64,000 bases of DNA, taken from Nitrospira sp. (GTDB lineage: Bacteria; Nitrospirota; Nitrospiria; Nitrospirales; Nitrospiraceae). Positions within the stretch are counted from its first letter, which is position 1, and each line of letters starts with the position of its first letter. This document shows positions 17,786 through 25,377 of this stretch, in pieces. The DNA is taken from positions 218,001 to 282,000 of the forward strand of contig JANDJI010000001.1 of assembly GCA_024331125.1 (NCBI GenBank). The letters are read 5' to 3'. The position numbers and the translations under genes were made by a program. The notes beneath the pieces are model-generated. The model was given only the letters and a program-made list of their open reading frames with translations, had not been told where the DNA came from and ran no database searches.

Positions 17786-17995
17786 CTAAAACAAGCCGAG
17801 CGACAACGAAGGCGAATCATTTTTCACCGCACACTCCGCGGCGGAAGCCTCGGAGCGCTCGTTCCTTTTCCGCCACAGGCCTCGGACTTTGCTCCACAGG
17901 CCTGAGCCTCGTCGCCCGCCGGTCTGTCCTGATTGTTCCGATTCTTTGCCACCGTTCTCTTTTCGCCATCGCCGCCACAGTGCGTCGTATCTCAT
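17786..17995 (-). CDS. Small basic Trp/Arg-rich protein (69 aa)
   Basis: The predicted product begins MRYDALWRRWRKENGG and is 69 residues, very basic, with repeated W-R-x-x-W/K spacing (LWRRWRK, LWSKVRGLWRKR) and a neutral hydrophobic end. No family is recognised. The ATG at 17995 has GGAGGG with an 8-base spacer, better than the upstream ATG at 18064 or the competing frame that starts at 18023. It lies between hsp20 and the 61-residue gene on the same strand. The cationic aromatic pattern could suit nucleic-acid or membrane binding, but nothing beyond composition supports that. Confidence 0.45.
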   Translation of the reverse strand: MRYDALWRRWRKENGGKESEQSGQTGGRRGSGLWSKVRGLWRKRNERSEASAAECAVKNDSPSLSLGLF

Positions 17996-18136
17996 CCGCG
18001 TCCCTCCATGTTCTTTGTTCCATGACCGAGTCGGGTTACCTTCCGGACTCTCCTTTTCAGGCAACCGCCGCCCACGCGGGCCTCGCCGCGGGGAAACGGC
18101 GGCAAGGCCCGTACATCCATGTCGGCAACCGGACCG

Positions 18137-18577
18137 TTACGAACCTTGAATCAGAATCTGCCGAGGCTTCGCCTCTTCCTTCTTGGGAAAGGTCACGGTC
18201 AACAAACCATGTTTGTGCGTCGCCGAAGCCTTGTCCTGATCGACAAAATCCGGCAGCTTGAAGAAGCGCGCGAACCGCCCTTCCGCGATCTCGCGCAGGT
18301 GATACGTCCGCGCATCCGACTGCTGCACGTTTCGCTCGCCTTTGATGGTGAGAACCTGGTTGTTCATTTCCAACGTAATGTCTTTGGGCTCCCACCCCGG
18401 CAACGCCATCTGGATGTAAAATCCGTTGTCGTCCTCCCACACGTTGCAATCGGGAGCCCATAGACCGTCTGACGCGCCGAATGCACGCATCGCTTCGTTG
18501 AAGAGCTGATCGATCTGTCGGTCGAATTCATCGGTTCGCGCGGAAGAAATCACGCTTGGAAGATAGCCGTTCATCAT
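18137..18577 (-). CDS. hsp20: Small heat shock protein Hsp20 (alpha-crystallin family)
   Basis: Small heat shock proteins are ATP-independent holdases that bind unfolding proteins. The 146-residue product has a variable N-terminus (about 1-45), then the alpha-crystallin beta-sandwich. Landmarks are ALPGWEPKDITLEM, LTIKGER near residue 80 and the A-x(4)-GLLTVTFPK motif. It ends with an IxI-type tail (ILIQ) used for oligomerisation. The frame extends six codons further upstream, but ATGATG at 18577 follows GGAGGG with proper spacing and is preferred. It is the first gene of a minus-strand unit with two small proteins. Confidence 0.93.
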   Translation of the reverse strand: MMNGYLPSVISSARTDEFDRQIDQLFNEAMRAFGASDGLWAPDCNVWEDDNGFYIQMALPGWEPKDITLEMNNQVLTIKGERNVQQSDARTYHLREIAEGRFARFFKLPDFVDQDKASATHKHGLLTVTFPKKEEAKPRQILIQGS

Positions 18578-18791
18578 GAACCCTCCTTTCTCCAAAAACC
18601 TTCATGGTTGATCGGTGGAAACGAGGGGGTGGCCCAAACGGGGAGGCACTACGCTGCCGCCGCTACTCCGCCGGTGTCGGGCGCTCCGCGCTCCACCTGG
18701 TCAAGTATCAGCAACGGCTCTCAGATAATTTCCGGACTCTGAAAGTCAAGAGGAGCACCGAGCGGAACATCGGGGCGGCCGCAAGGGACGT

Positions 18792-19802
18792 TTATCCGGG
18801 AGAACCCACGTTCCCTTCTTCTCCATAGACTTTTTTCTTTCCCATGACCGCCAGGCAGAGAAGGCCGATGCCGATCCAAACCAGCTCGCGGAATCGCCGC
18901 AACAGCGCGAAGGTCAAGCCGGTCACCTCACCGTAGCCGAACGCCTTGAGCAACAGTACGTTTCCTCCGTCCTGGGCTCCCAAGCTTCCTGGGATAAAAA
19001 AAGACCCGCCTTTGATGAAGACCGCGAGCGCGCCGATGGAAAACGCCGACAGGACGGTGGTGGGGCCGCCCAAATAGTGCAGAATGACCAGGACTTCCAA
19101 CGATTCAGCCATCCAGCCGAAAAAATATACGCCGATCGAGAGATAGAACACCCGTTGGTGATGGCGGTAGAAATCCAGAATGGTCCGGTCGATGGAGTGC
19201 AAATGCTCTTCCTGCGACTCCAGAAACGCGCTTCGCACTCGCAATGCTCTGGCGACCCCCAGAATCGACGCAAAGAGGCCGCGGCGCTGCACGAAGACGA
19301 AACCCGCGATCGAACAGACGAGCACGCCGACGCTCAGCAACGCCGCCGTCACCGTATAGCCGGCCGAATCTCCCGCTCCCAGCAGCAGGAATCCGAGCGC
19401 GATGCCCGTCAAAATGTAGCAGACCTCGGCGATCGTCATGGTCGTCTTGGCGATCACCACGGAAGCGGCTCCCTCCGCCACCGGCACGTTGTATTTATTG
19501 AGGAGATAGGCCTTGATCGGCTCGCCGCCCAAATAGGCCGTCGGAGTCGTCATGTTCACGACTTCCCCCGCCGTTCTGATCGCCAGCAGCCGCCAGAACG
19601 GCACCGCTCGCCCGGCAGGCCCCAGCACGACTCTCCAGCCGTAGGCCTCGACCGTGTACATCATGAAAGAGGGAAGCAGGATGACCGCGAGGGCCGAGGG
19701 ACCGAGCTTGGCGACGGCCTCATAAATATTCAGGGGACCGATGTGCCAAATGAGAAAGCCGAGGACGGCGAGACCGAACGCCAATAAGAAATAGCGAAGC
19801 AC
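18792..19802 (-). CDS. Flippase-like integral membrane protein (UPF0104 / LPG-synthase TM region family)
   Basis: The 336-residue protein has about eight membrane segments and matches the pattern of the lysylphosphatidylglycerol synthase TM-region / AglD / UPF0104 family: GWRVVLGPAG, TPTAYLGGEPIKAYLL near residue 90, and IPGSLGAQDGGNVLLL near residue 270. Members are implicated in moving lipids or lipid-linked intermediates across membranes. It lies 13 bp after the CDP-alcohol phosphotransferase gene and is the last gene of the phosphonate operon. The context suggests it handles a phosphonate-bearing lipid, possibly translocating it; this is an inference. No lysyl-transferase domain is attached. 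Confidence 0.8.
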   Translation of the reverse strand: MLRYFLLAFGLAVLGFLIWHIGPLNIYEAVAKLGPSALAVILLPSFMMYTVEAYGWRVVLGPAGRAVPFWRLLAIRTAGEVVNMTTPTAYLGGEPIKAYLLNKYNVPVAEGAASVVIAKTTMTIAEVCYILTGIALGFLLLGAGDSAGYTVTAALLSVGVLVCSIAGFVFVQRRGLFASILGVARALRVRSAFLESQEEHLHSIDRTILDFYRHHQRVFYLSIGVYFFGWMAESLEVLVILHYLGGPTTVLSAFSIGALAVFIKGGSFFIPGSLGAQDGGNVLLLKAFGYGEVTGLTFALLRRFRELVWIGIGLLCLAVMGKKKVYGEEGNVGSPG

Positions 19803-19815
19803 GCGGGGCTCACGC

Positions 19816-21255
19816 TCAGACGTCGGTCGAGGTCACGGCCGACGGGCGAACGACCCACACCATGACGCCGGCGAAGAGAAAGGAGCCGATCGCCGCAAAT
19901 CCAAGAAACCATTCCAGCTTGGCGAACAACGCGAACAGCACGAGCGTCACTGAAAAATCCCGACTGGCGACGTTCTTGAGCATGAAATCCGCCCAGGCCG
20001 CATCCGACGGCGTCTTCCACCGATTCGCGGCCTTGATTTTCTGCGCCCGCTCCACCAGCGCAAACGACAGCCCGTTTCCCAGCACGGCCGTCGCGCCGAA
20101 CGCCAACATGCTCCACGCCCACGGCTGTCCCGCCTGCGCCGTGTAGAGGCCGACCGCGATGCCCGCAAAGATGGCCATGTGCACAAGATTGTCCATAAAG
20201 AGGTCCAGCCAGGCGCCGAACGGTGATTCGGCGAACGTCAGTCGCGCCACTTCGCCGTCGCAGCAGTCGATGACGGCCGCCAACTGGAACACCAGCGCCG
20301 CGGCGACTCCCGCCCCATAGGTGCCCATGGAAAATCCTGCCGCGGCCGTAAAGCCGATCAGAGAGGCCACGATCGTAATGACATTGGGAGACAGTCCCGC
20401 GGCGAGAAACAGGCGCGTGAACCAACGAGAAACCTTGCGGTTGAAATACCGATCGACGAACCCCTCCGTGTCGCTCCTCAGGGAGCGGAACAGCTTCTTT
20501 TCAGCGATCGGCAGATCGTCGGGAGTTCTGACCGCCTGATACCACAGGCCGCGGTCCTCCGCCGTTTCTATGACACGGACGCGCCCCTCGACCGCCGCCC
20601 GTTCCAACCAACGGCGGATCGGCAGCCGACCGTTTTCCGTTCCGGCGTCCCGCGCGGCGCTCATCAGACCGGCCGGCAAGACCGCCATCTCGGCGGCGGC
20701 GGGGGCCGAATCATCGAAATGCGCGGGAGCAAACGACGTCAATCGCTCGGCGCGGGTTCTCAGCCGGACGCCTCCGCCCGTCACCGCCTTGGACGATCGC
20801 GACGTCGCTTGCGCCACGACCATCGCCTCGCCGTCTCGCGCCTCTTGCCTGAGATACTCGATCAAACCTCGCGAAAAGACCGCGTTCGCGCTCAAGACCA
20901 GGGCACAGTCGCCCACCTCGGCGCCCAAAAACTCCCACGTTCTCGGATCGTCGAGCGGAAATTCCCGGATCGGCATCCATCGCACGGGGATCGTCACGCG
21001 CGGCCCGTTGCACAAGGATTGTTTGAGCTGTTCTTCCTCGGGACCGGCCAACACGATCAATTGGCGGATTCCCCCCCGCTGCAACGTGAGGATCGCGCGC
21101 TGAAACAGCCCGATTCCCACCACGCTCGTCAGCGGCCCCACTCCTTCCCTCCGCCGCCGTTCGATCGAATCACCGAACAAATCGACCGACGGCAGCAGAA
21201 TGGCCGTCGTCAATCCTTGGATCCCGACGCGTTTCTGGACAAGACTCTCGTTCAT
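19816..21255 (-). CDS. Nucleotidyltransferase-like / CDP-alcohol phosphotransferase fusion
   Basis: The 479-residue protein has two parts. Residues 1-250 resemble a sugar-nucleotidyltransferase fold, but the usual GxGxR loop and PK motif are absent, so this half is probably degenerate. Residues 258-479 form a membrane CDP-alcohol phosphotransferase with the complete signature D330-x2-D333-G334-x2-A337-R338-x8-G347-x3-D351-x3-D355 and about six helices. The arrangement recalls bifunctional inositol-phosphate cytidylyltransferase/DIPP synthases. In this operon the likely donor is CMP-aminoethylphosphonate made by the neighbouring cytidylyltransferase, transferred to a lipid or polyol acceptor. 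That substrate is inferred. An inositol-phosphate substrate is the main alternative. Confidence 0.85.
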   Translation of the reverse strand: MNESLVQKRVGIQGLTTAILLPSVDLFGDSIERRRREGVGPLTSVVGIGLFQRAILTLQRGGIRQLIVLAGPEEEQLKQSLCNGPRVTIPVRWMPIREFPLDDPRTWEFLGAEVGDCALVLSANAVFSRGLIEYLRQEARDGEAMVVAQATSRSSKAVTGGGVRLRTRAERLTSFAPAHFDDSAPAAAEMAVLPAGLMSAARDAGTENGRLPIRRWLERAAVEGRVRVIETAEDRGLWYQAVRTPDDLPIAEKKLFRSLRSDTEGFVDRYFNRKVSRWFTRLFLAAGLSPNVITIVASLIGFTAAAGFSMGTYGAGVAAALVFQLAAVIDCCDGEVARLTFAESPFGAWLDLFMDNLVHMAIFAGIAVGLYTAQAGQPWAWSMLAFGATAVLGNGLSFALVERAQKIKAANRWKTPSDAAWADFMLKNVASRDFSVTLVLFALFAKLEWFLGFAAIGSFLFAGVMVWVVRPSAVTSTDV

Positions 21256-21315
21256 TTCAACGCCGTACGATTCAATTCTCTCTCGCCCGCTCTCGGCAGG
21301 ACTCCGTTCACTCTC

Positions 21316-22035
21316 TCATAATTTCGGCAATACGTCCAATTCGGCTTTTCTCACGTCGTCGGGAAAATCGATCTCTGTCCACGGCAACCCGCCGATCCGC
21401 TCATAGCCGACCGGGACCGTTTGGAAAAAGGGAAGCAGCGCGTCCTCGTATTCCATGTTCCACGCTCCTTGATCGACGAACGACCGCAGTGAGTCGATCA
21501 AATAGGGTGTGTCGGCGTGCCGCACCCGGAGAAATCCCACACCCTCCCCCGCAAAGTCATACCGCTCCGGCAGCCGTTTCGACAAGGCGATCACACGCCC
21601 GCCCGCCACGGCCACCATACATTCTTCGCCTGTCTGCACGACGGTTTCGTCCATCAGCAAGGCGTTTTTGTGGGGCGACTCCACGAGGCGCCTCAGAATA
21701 TCGCGGTGAAAGAGCACGTCGGCATCCATCACAATCACGTCGTCGTCAAGCGCCGTGCGGGCGATCCAGAGCGAAGAAATGCTGCCCCGATGAAATTCTT
21801 CATTGACCAGAAAATCGACCGCGATCCCCGAGACATCCTGCCCCACCGCCTGACGGATCATCTCCTGCTTGTATCCCACCACGATGTCGGCCCGTTTGAT
21901 GCCGAGCCACGCCAACGTCTCCAGATAGCGATGGAGCAGCGGCCGCCCCCCGATTTCAATCAGGCACTTGGGACGATGCCGAGTGACCGGCCACAGCCGC
22001 TTCCCGACGCCGGCCGCGAGGATGACCGCTTTCAT
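21316..22035 (-). CDS. Nucleotidyltransferase, probable phosphonate cytidylyltransferase (PntC-like)
   Basis: The 239-residue protein is a classical nucleotidyltransferase: MKAVILAAGVGKRLWPVTR has the GxGxR triphosphate loop, HRPKCLIEIGGRPLL the PK motif, and VIVMDADVLFH a metal-binding Asp. In bacterial phosphonate clusters a homologous enzyme (PntC) activates 2-aminoethylphosphonate as CMP-AEP; adjacency to the AEP transaminase supports that role here. The start at 22035 overlaps the transaminase stop by 4 bp (ATGA), matching the frequent fusion of these two activities elsewhere. A choline- or sugar-phosphate nucleotidyltransferase is the alternative. Confidence 0.8.
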   Translation of the reverse strand: MKAVILAAGVGKRLWPVTRHRPKCLIEIGGRPLLHRYLETLAWLGIKRADIVVGYKQEMIRQAVGQDVSGIAVDFLVNEEFHRGSISSLWIARTALDDDVIVMDADVLFHRDILRRLVESPHKNALLMDETVVQTGEECMVAVAGGRVIALSKRLPERYDFAGEGVGFLRVRHADTPYLIDSLRSFVDQGAWNMEYEDALLPFFQTVPVGYERIGGLPWTEIDFPDDVRKAELDVLPKL

Positions 22036-23114
22036 ACGGTCCCGCACACACGCTCGAAGGCGTCGAGAAATCCCGTCACCTGCGCTTCGGTCAGCGCCCC
22101 CATGTTGGCCACGCGGAAAATCCTGTTTTCCAAATTGCCCTGACCGGCGTAGATGACGTAGCCTTCGGCCTTGAGTCGATCGTGCAACGTCCGATAGGAC
22201 AAGCCTTCGGGCAAATAATACGCCGTGATCGTGTTCGATTGACGGTCGTGAGGGAGCACCGCTTTGACGCCCAGCTTGGCCATGCGTTCGCGAACGACCG
22301 CCGCCATTTTCTTGTAGCGTCGAATCCGATTGGCCACCCCCTCTTCCAACAGCTCGCTTAAGGCTTCATCAAAGGCGTAGTACACCTGGACCGCCGGCGT
22401 GAACGGAATCGTGCCCCGTCCTTCGTCATCGATATAGTGGGTCAAGTGCAGATACCACGATCGTTTGGGATACGACCTCATCCGCTCGACGAATCCCTTG
22501 CGCACGAGCACGAACGAGACGCCGGGGAATCCCTGGATGCATTTCCCCGCCGTGCCCACCACCATGTAAATGTGCGACTTGGCGATATCGAGAGGTTCTC
22601 CGGCCAATGCGCTGACCGCATCCAGCACGAAGACGCGATTCTGCCCGTCGACGATCTCGGCGATCTCCTGCACCGGATTGATCAGGCCGGTCGTGGTTTC
22701 GTGATGAACCATGGCGACCGCGTGGACCTCCTGATGCTGCCGCAGCGCCAGCAGCAATTTGTCGGGATCCGGCCGCTCCGTCCAGTCATGCTTCAACTCG
22801 CTCACGCCCAGCCGATGAAGTCCGACGATCTGGGACATACGGTCCCCATAGACGCCGTTGTTGATGACGAGGACGCGGCGGCCGTGAGGCAACGACGACA
22901 TCAACGCGGCTTCGACGGCGGCCGTGCCGGAGCCGGTGACGACCACCGCCACATAGTCCGACTCCGCTCCGGGCACGAACGCCGCGAGCAGCTTGGCCTG
23001 AATGCGGTGCAACAATTCCATGAATTCCGACTCACGGTGACAGATATCGGGACGCAGCAATGCCTGCCGCACACGCTCACTGACGTTCACCGGTCCGGGA
23101 TTGAGAAGGATCAT
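22032..23114 (-). CDS. 2-aminoethylphosphonate--pyruvate transaminase-like aminotransferase
   Basis: This PLP enzyme of the class V fold would interconvert phosphonoacetaldehyde and 2-aminoethylphosphonate. The 360-residue product begins MILLNPGPVNVSERVRQAL, the start typical of PhnW-type transaminases. It contains VTGSGTAAVEAAL (PLP phosphate loop), FVLDAVSALAGE with Asp165 for the pyridine nitrogen, and a probable Schiff-base Lys191 in VGTAGKCIQGFPGVSFVL. The ATG at 23114 is preceded by GAGG. It overlaps the nucleotidyltransferase gene and lies downstream of the decarboxylase subunits, so the synthetic direction (making AEP) is expected. Alanine-glyoxylate-type transaminase is a less likely alternative. 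Confidence 0.87.
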   Translation of the reverse strand: MILLNPGPVNVSERVRQALLRPDICHRESEFMELLHRIQAKLLAAFVPGAESDYVAVVVTGSGTAAVEAALMSSLPHGRRVLVINNGVYGDRMSQIVGLHRLGVSELKHDWTERPDPDKLLLALRQHQEVHAVAMVHHETTTGLINPVQEIAEIVDGQNRVFVLDAVSALAGEPLDIAKSHIYMVVGTAGKCIQGFPGVSFVLVRKGFVERMRSYPKRSWYLHLTHYIDDEGRGTIPFTPAVQVYYAFDEALSELLEEGVANRIRRYKKMAAVVRERMAKLGVKAVLPHDRQSNTITAYYLPEGLSYRTLHDRLKAEGYVIYAGQGNLENRIFRVANMGALTEAQVTGFLDAFERVCGTV

Positions 23115-23195
23115 CTCGCCTCGCAGCCTACGGCGGGAAGGACTCGACCGCTCGCCCGCCTTCGGCAGCACGGTCCGTCGCGCCTTCCTTTTTGC

Positions 23196-23774
23196 TCATT
23201 CGATGGCTTTCATGAACCGCTTCGTCAGATCGGGAGGGTCGAGCGCGATCCGCTCCGCCTCCTCCTGAAATTCGTTGACCTTGATCAGCAACATGCTGGG
23301 GCCGTTTTTCTTGAGCAGCTCCCGAAATTCATAAACCAGATCGTCGCGATCGAGCACCCGCACGACGTTGACGTACCCGGCGGCTTTCGCCACTTTCTCC
23401 AACGGCACGACGTTGGAGATCGTCGGCTGATTGCCGGTCGTGCCGTACACTTCGTTGTCAAAGACCACGTGGATGAAATTTTTCGGCCTCAACGCTCCGA
23501 CCGTCGCCAAGGTTCCCATGCCCATGAGCACGTTGCCGTCGCCGTCGAACGTCACAACCTGCTTGTCCGGCTTGGCCAGCGCAACGCCCAGCGCGATGGC
23601 CGGGGCGTTGCCCATCGACCCGATCATGTAAAAATGCGTCGGGCGGTCGGCGATTTTCTGCGTCTCGCGCGACGGAAACCCGTTGCAGACGACGACCGGC
23701 TGATCGGTCAACAGTTCCAGCAACGCCCCGATCGCCTGAGCGCGACTGATCAAGGTGCCTTCTTCCGGCCTCAT
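23196..23774 (-). CDS. Phosphonopyruvate decarboxylase, TPP-binding (beta) subunit
   Basis: The 192-residue protein is the C-terminal, TPP-binding half of a thiamine-diphosphate decarboxylase. It shows the cofactor motif GDG at 78-80 followed by Asn107 in FDNEVYGTTGNQ, 27 residues later. The GTTGNQPT continuation is typical of phosphonopyruvate and sulfopyruvate decarboxylases. It pairs with the separately encoded alpha subunit 118 bp upstream. Together they would convert phosphonopyruvate to phosphonoacetaldehyde plus CO2, the irreversible step that drives C-P bond formation forward. Sulfopyruvate decarboxylase (ComE-like) is the alternative, but the PEP mutase and AEP transaminase neighbours favour phosphonopyruvate. 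Confidence 0.88.
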   Translation of the reverse strand: MRPEEGTLISRAQAIGALLELLTDQPVVVCNGFPSRETQKIADRPTHFYMIGSMGNAPAIALGVALAKPDKQVVTFDGDGNVLMGMGTLATVGALRPKNFIHVVFDNEVYGTTGNQPTISNVVPLEKVAKAAGYVNVVRVLDRDDLVYEFRELLKKNGPSMLLIKVNEFQEEAERIALDPPDLTKRFMKAIE

Positions 23775-23892
23775 TGCGATCCTCTCGTCATACGCGGCCT
23801 CTCACTCGCCATGCGGCCGGCGTGAAGCCGCGGTCGTTTACGATCTCGACGAACAACGTTTTCCCCTCCATGACCGCTTACGGCGAGATCGC

Positions 23893-24390
23893 TCACGGAT
23901 GAAGCCCTTTGACGACTCCCTTCGTGATGAGAAGCGCCACCGGAATCCGTCTATTGTGATAGACGTCCGCCACCCAGGCAAAGTCTTCCTTCGCCGTTTT
24001 TTCCGACAAGGTCCGATGCGGAATGGTCATCGTATCCAGAAACTGCGGCAGGACCTGGCCCATGATCAGATGCTCCGGCGCGTCTTTTCCTCCGTAGCCC
24101 CTCCACGACACGATCAGAATGCAAGGCTGGCGATAAATCATGTTCAACGAAATCAACGTATTGAGCGACGTTCCCAACCCCGAATTCTGCATCAACACCG
24201 CCGGCATCTTGCCCGCCATATAGGCGCCGGCCGCCATGCCCACCGCTTCGTCCTCCCGCACCGCGGGAATGTACAACCCGCGATTCATGAGCTCGGCGAT
24301 GATGCCGCCCAGAATCGAATCGGGCACCCCGGTAAAAAAATTCACTCCCATCGCCTGGAGAGACTCAACAAACTCGTCGCCGTCGATCAT
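23893..24390 (-). CDS. Phosphonopyruvate decarboxylase, PYR-domain (alpha) subunit
   Basis: The 165-residue product is the N-terminal half of a ThDP-dependent decarboxylase. It contains FFTGVPDSILGGI and the activating glutamate, Glu48, in VREDEAVGMAAG; the second half carries SGLGTSLNTLISLN and SWRGYGGKDAPEH. It corresponds to the ComD-like half of split decarboxylases. It is the first gene of a six-gene minus-strand operon. The ATG follows AAGGTG with a 7-base spacer, and a near-consensus promoter lies about 75-100 bp upstream. The active site is expected at the interface with the beta subunit. See the beta entry for the alternative substrate. Confidence 0.87.
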   Translation of the reverse strand: MIDGDEFVESLQAMGVNFFTGVPDSILGGIIAELMNRGLYIPAVREDEAVGMAAGAYMAGKMPAVLMQNSGLGTSLNTLISLNMIYRQPCILIVSWRGYGGKDAPEHLIMGQVLPQFLDTMTIPHRTLSEKTAKEDFAWVADVYHNRRIPVALLITKGVVKGLHP

Positions 24391-24464
24391 GTCTCACACC
24401 TTGCTTCCGCGCTTTCGCCTCCTCGCCGGGAAGTCGCCGGACGAAGCATCCGGAGAAGTGGCGC

Positions 24465-24493
24465 ATTATAGGCCAGCGCCTCTTCATTCTCAA
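24465..24493 (-). promoter_or_regulatory. Sigma70-type promoter of the phosphonate operon
   Basis: On the minus strand TTGAGA (24493-24488) is followed after exactly 17 bp by TATAAT (24470-24465). This is a one-mismatch -35 and a perfect -10. The predicted transcript start is near 24458, giving a leader of about 68 nt before the alpha decarboxylase subunit. No operator repeats were seen around it. Confidence 0.7.
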
Positions 24494-24619
24494 GAAACGC
24501 GACACCGAAAAGCGGTCGGTTGCGCGAGATTTTCTTCCATGGTAGATAGCGCTTGATCGCGCTGCACGGGGCCGTTCTTTTTATTTTGTTTTTTTATTAC
24601 AGGCCTTGTTTTGAACGCC

Positions 24620-25150
24620 ATGAACGACACCGTTTCACCATCACGGGGCCTCGGACTTTTATGGCTTTTCCTGTGTCTGGTTCTTCCCGCGGATGTGTCC
24701 TGGGCCGTTCCAATGTTGAACGATCCCAAGGGCTTTCACGACATTCCGTGGGGGAGTCCGCTCGCGGCGCGGGACGACTTGGAAGTGCTGCGAGCCGGAG
24801 CCCACATCACGGAATACCGATCAAAAACTCGTGAAACGACGTTCGCCGATGTCCAGATGACGAGCATCCTGTACGTGGCGTTCGACGATCAATTCGCCCG
24901 GGTGACCATTCGCTACCAGGGAGAGTCGGTCCACAAGCAAGTGCTCGATTTTCTGGAAACCCGGCACGGCCCTCTTCAACGGATCCCCGGGCAGATGACG
25001 CGCGGGCTTAATCAACAATACACGTGGCGCGGATCGGACACGGAAATCACGCTCACCTACCAAGCCGGTACGGAACGCGGCTTCATTTTTATCGACAGCC
25101 GATCCCTCGCGCCGCGATTCAACGATGACCTGACCGACTCTGCGGAATAA
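24620..25150 (+). CDS. Exported protein of unknown function
   Basis: The 176-residue product starts MNDTVSPSRG and has a signal peptide (hydrophobic about 9-26, cleavage near SWA-VP). The mature part reads DPKGFHDIPWGSPLAARDDL and then alternates short charged beta-like segments (ILYVAFDDQFARVTIRY, GLNQQYTWRGSDTEITLTY). This pattern resembles small periplasmic beta-proteins found in many Nitrospirota-like genomes, but I cannot name a family. The ATG at 24620 is preferred over the in-frame TTG nine bases upstream. It lies between the phosphonate operon and the PEP mutase gene, transcribed toward the latter with a 227-bp gap that holds no clear gene. Confidence 0.75.
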   Translation: MNDTVSPSRGLGLLWLFLCLVLPADVSWAVPMLNDPKGFHDIPWGSPLAARDDLEVLRAGAHITEYRSKTRETTFADVQMTSILYVAFDDQFARVTIRYQGESVHKQVLDFLETRHGPLQRIPGQMTRGLNQQYTWRGSDTEITLTYQAGTERGFIFIDSRSLAPRFNDDLTDSAE

Positions 25151-25377
25151 CGCTTTGCTCGCCGGACACGTCGCGATCGAACCACCGATGCGATTCGTCC
25201 TCTTTTCACGGGGGCGGCTTCGCCGGCACAAGCCGGTCCGTTGACGGCGTCCACCGCCCATCCCGACTTTTCGCCATAAGAACTCCTTCCTTTTGCCTCT
25301 TCGCTTCCAGGCATCTCATACGGAACAGGCGCGCGTTCCCGCAAACTTTTCATTGACATCCCGCCCGCAGCTTTCGC

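Noticed and set aside
18604..18828. 74-residue plus-strand frame between hsp20 and the flippase gene
   Set aside because: No Shine-Dalgarno, no motif, and it runs into the 3' end of the flippase gene on the opposite strand.
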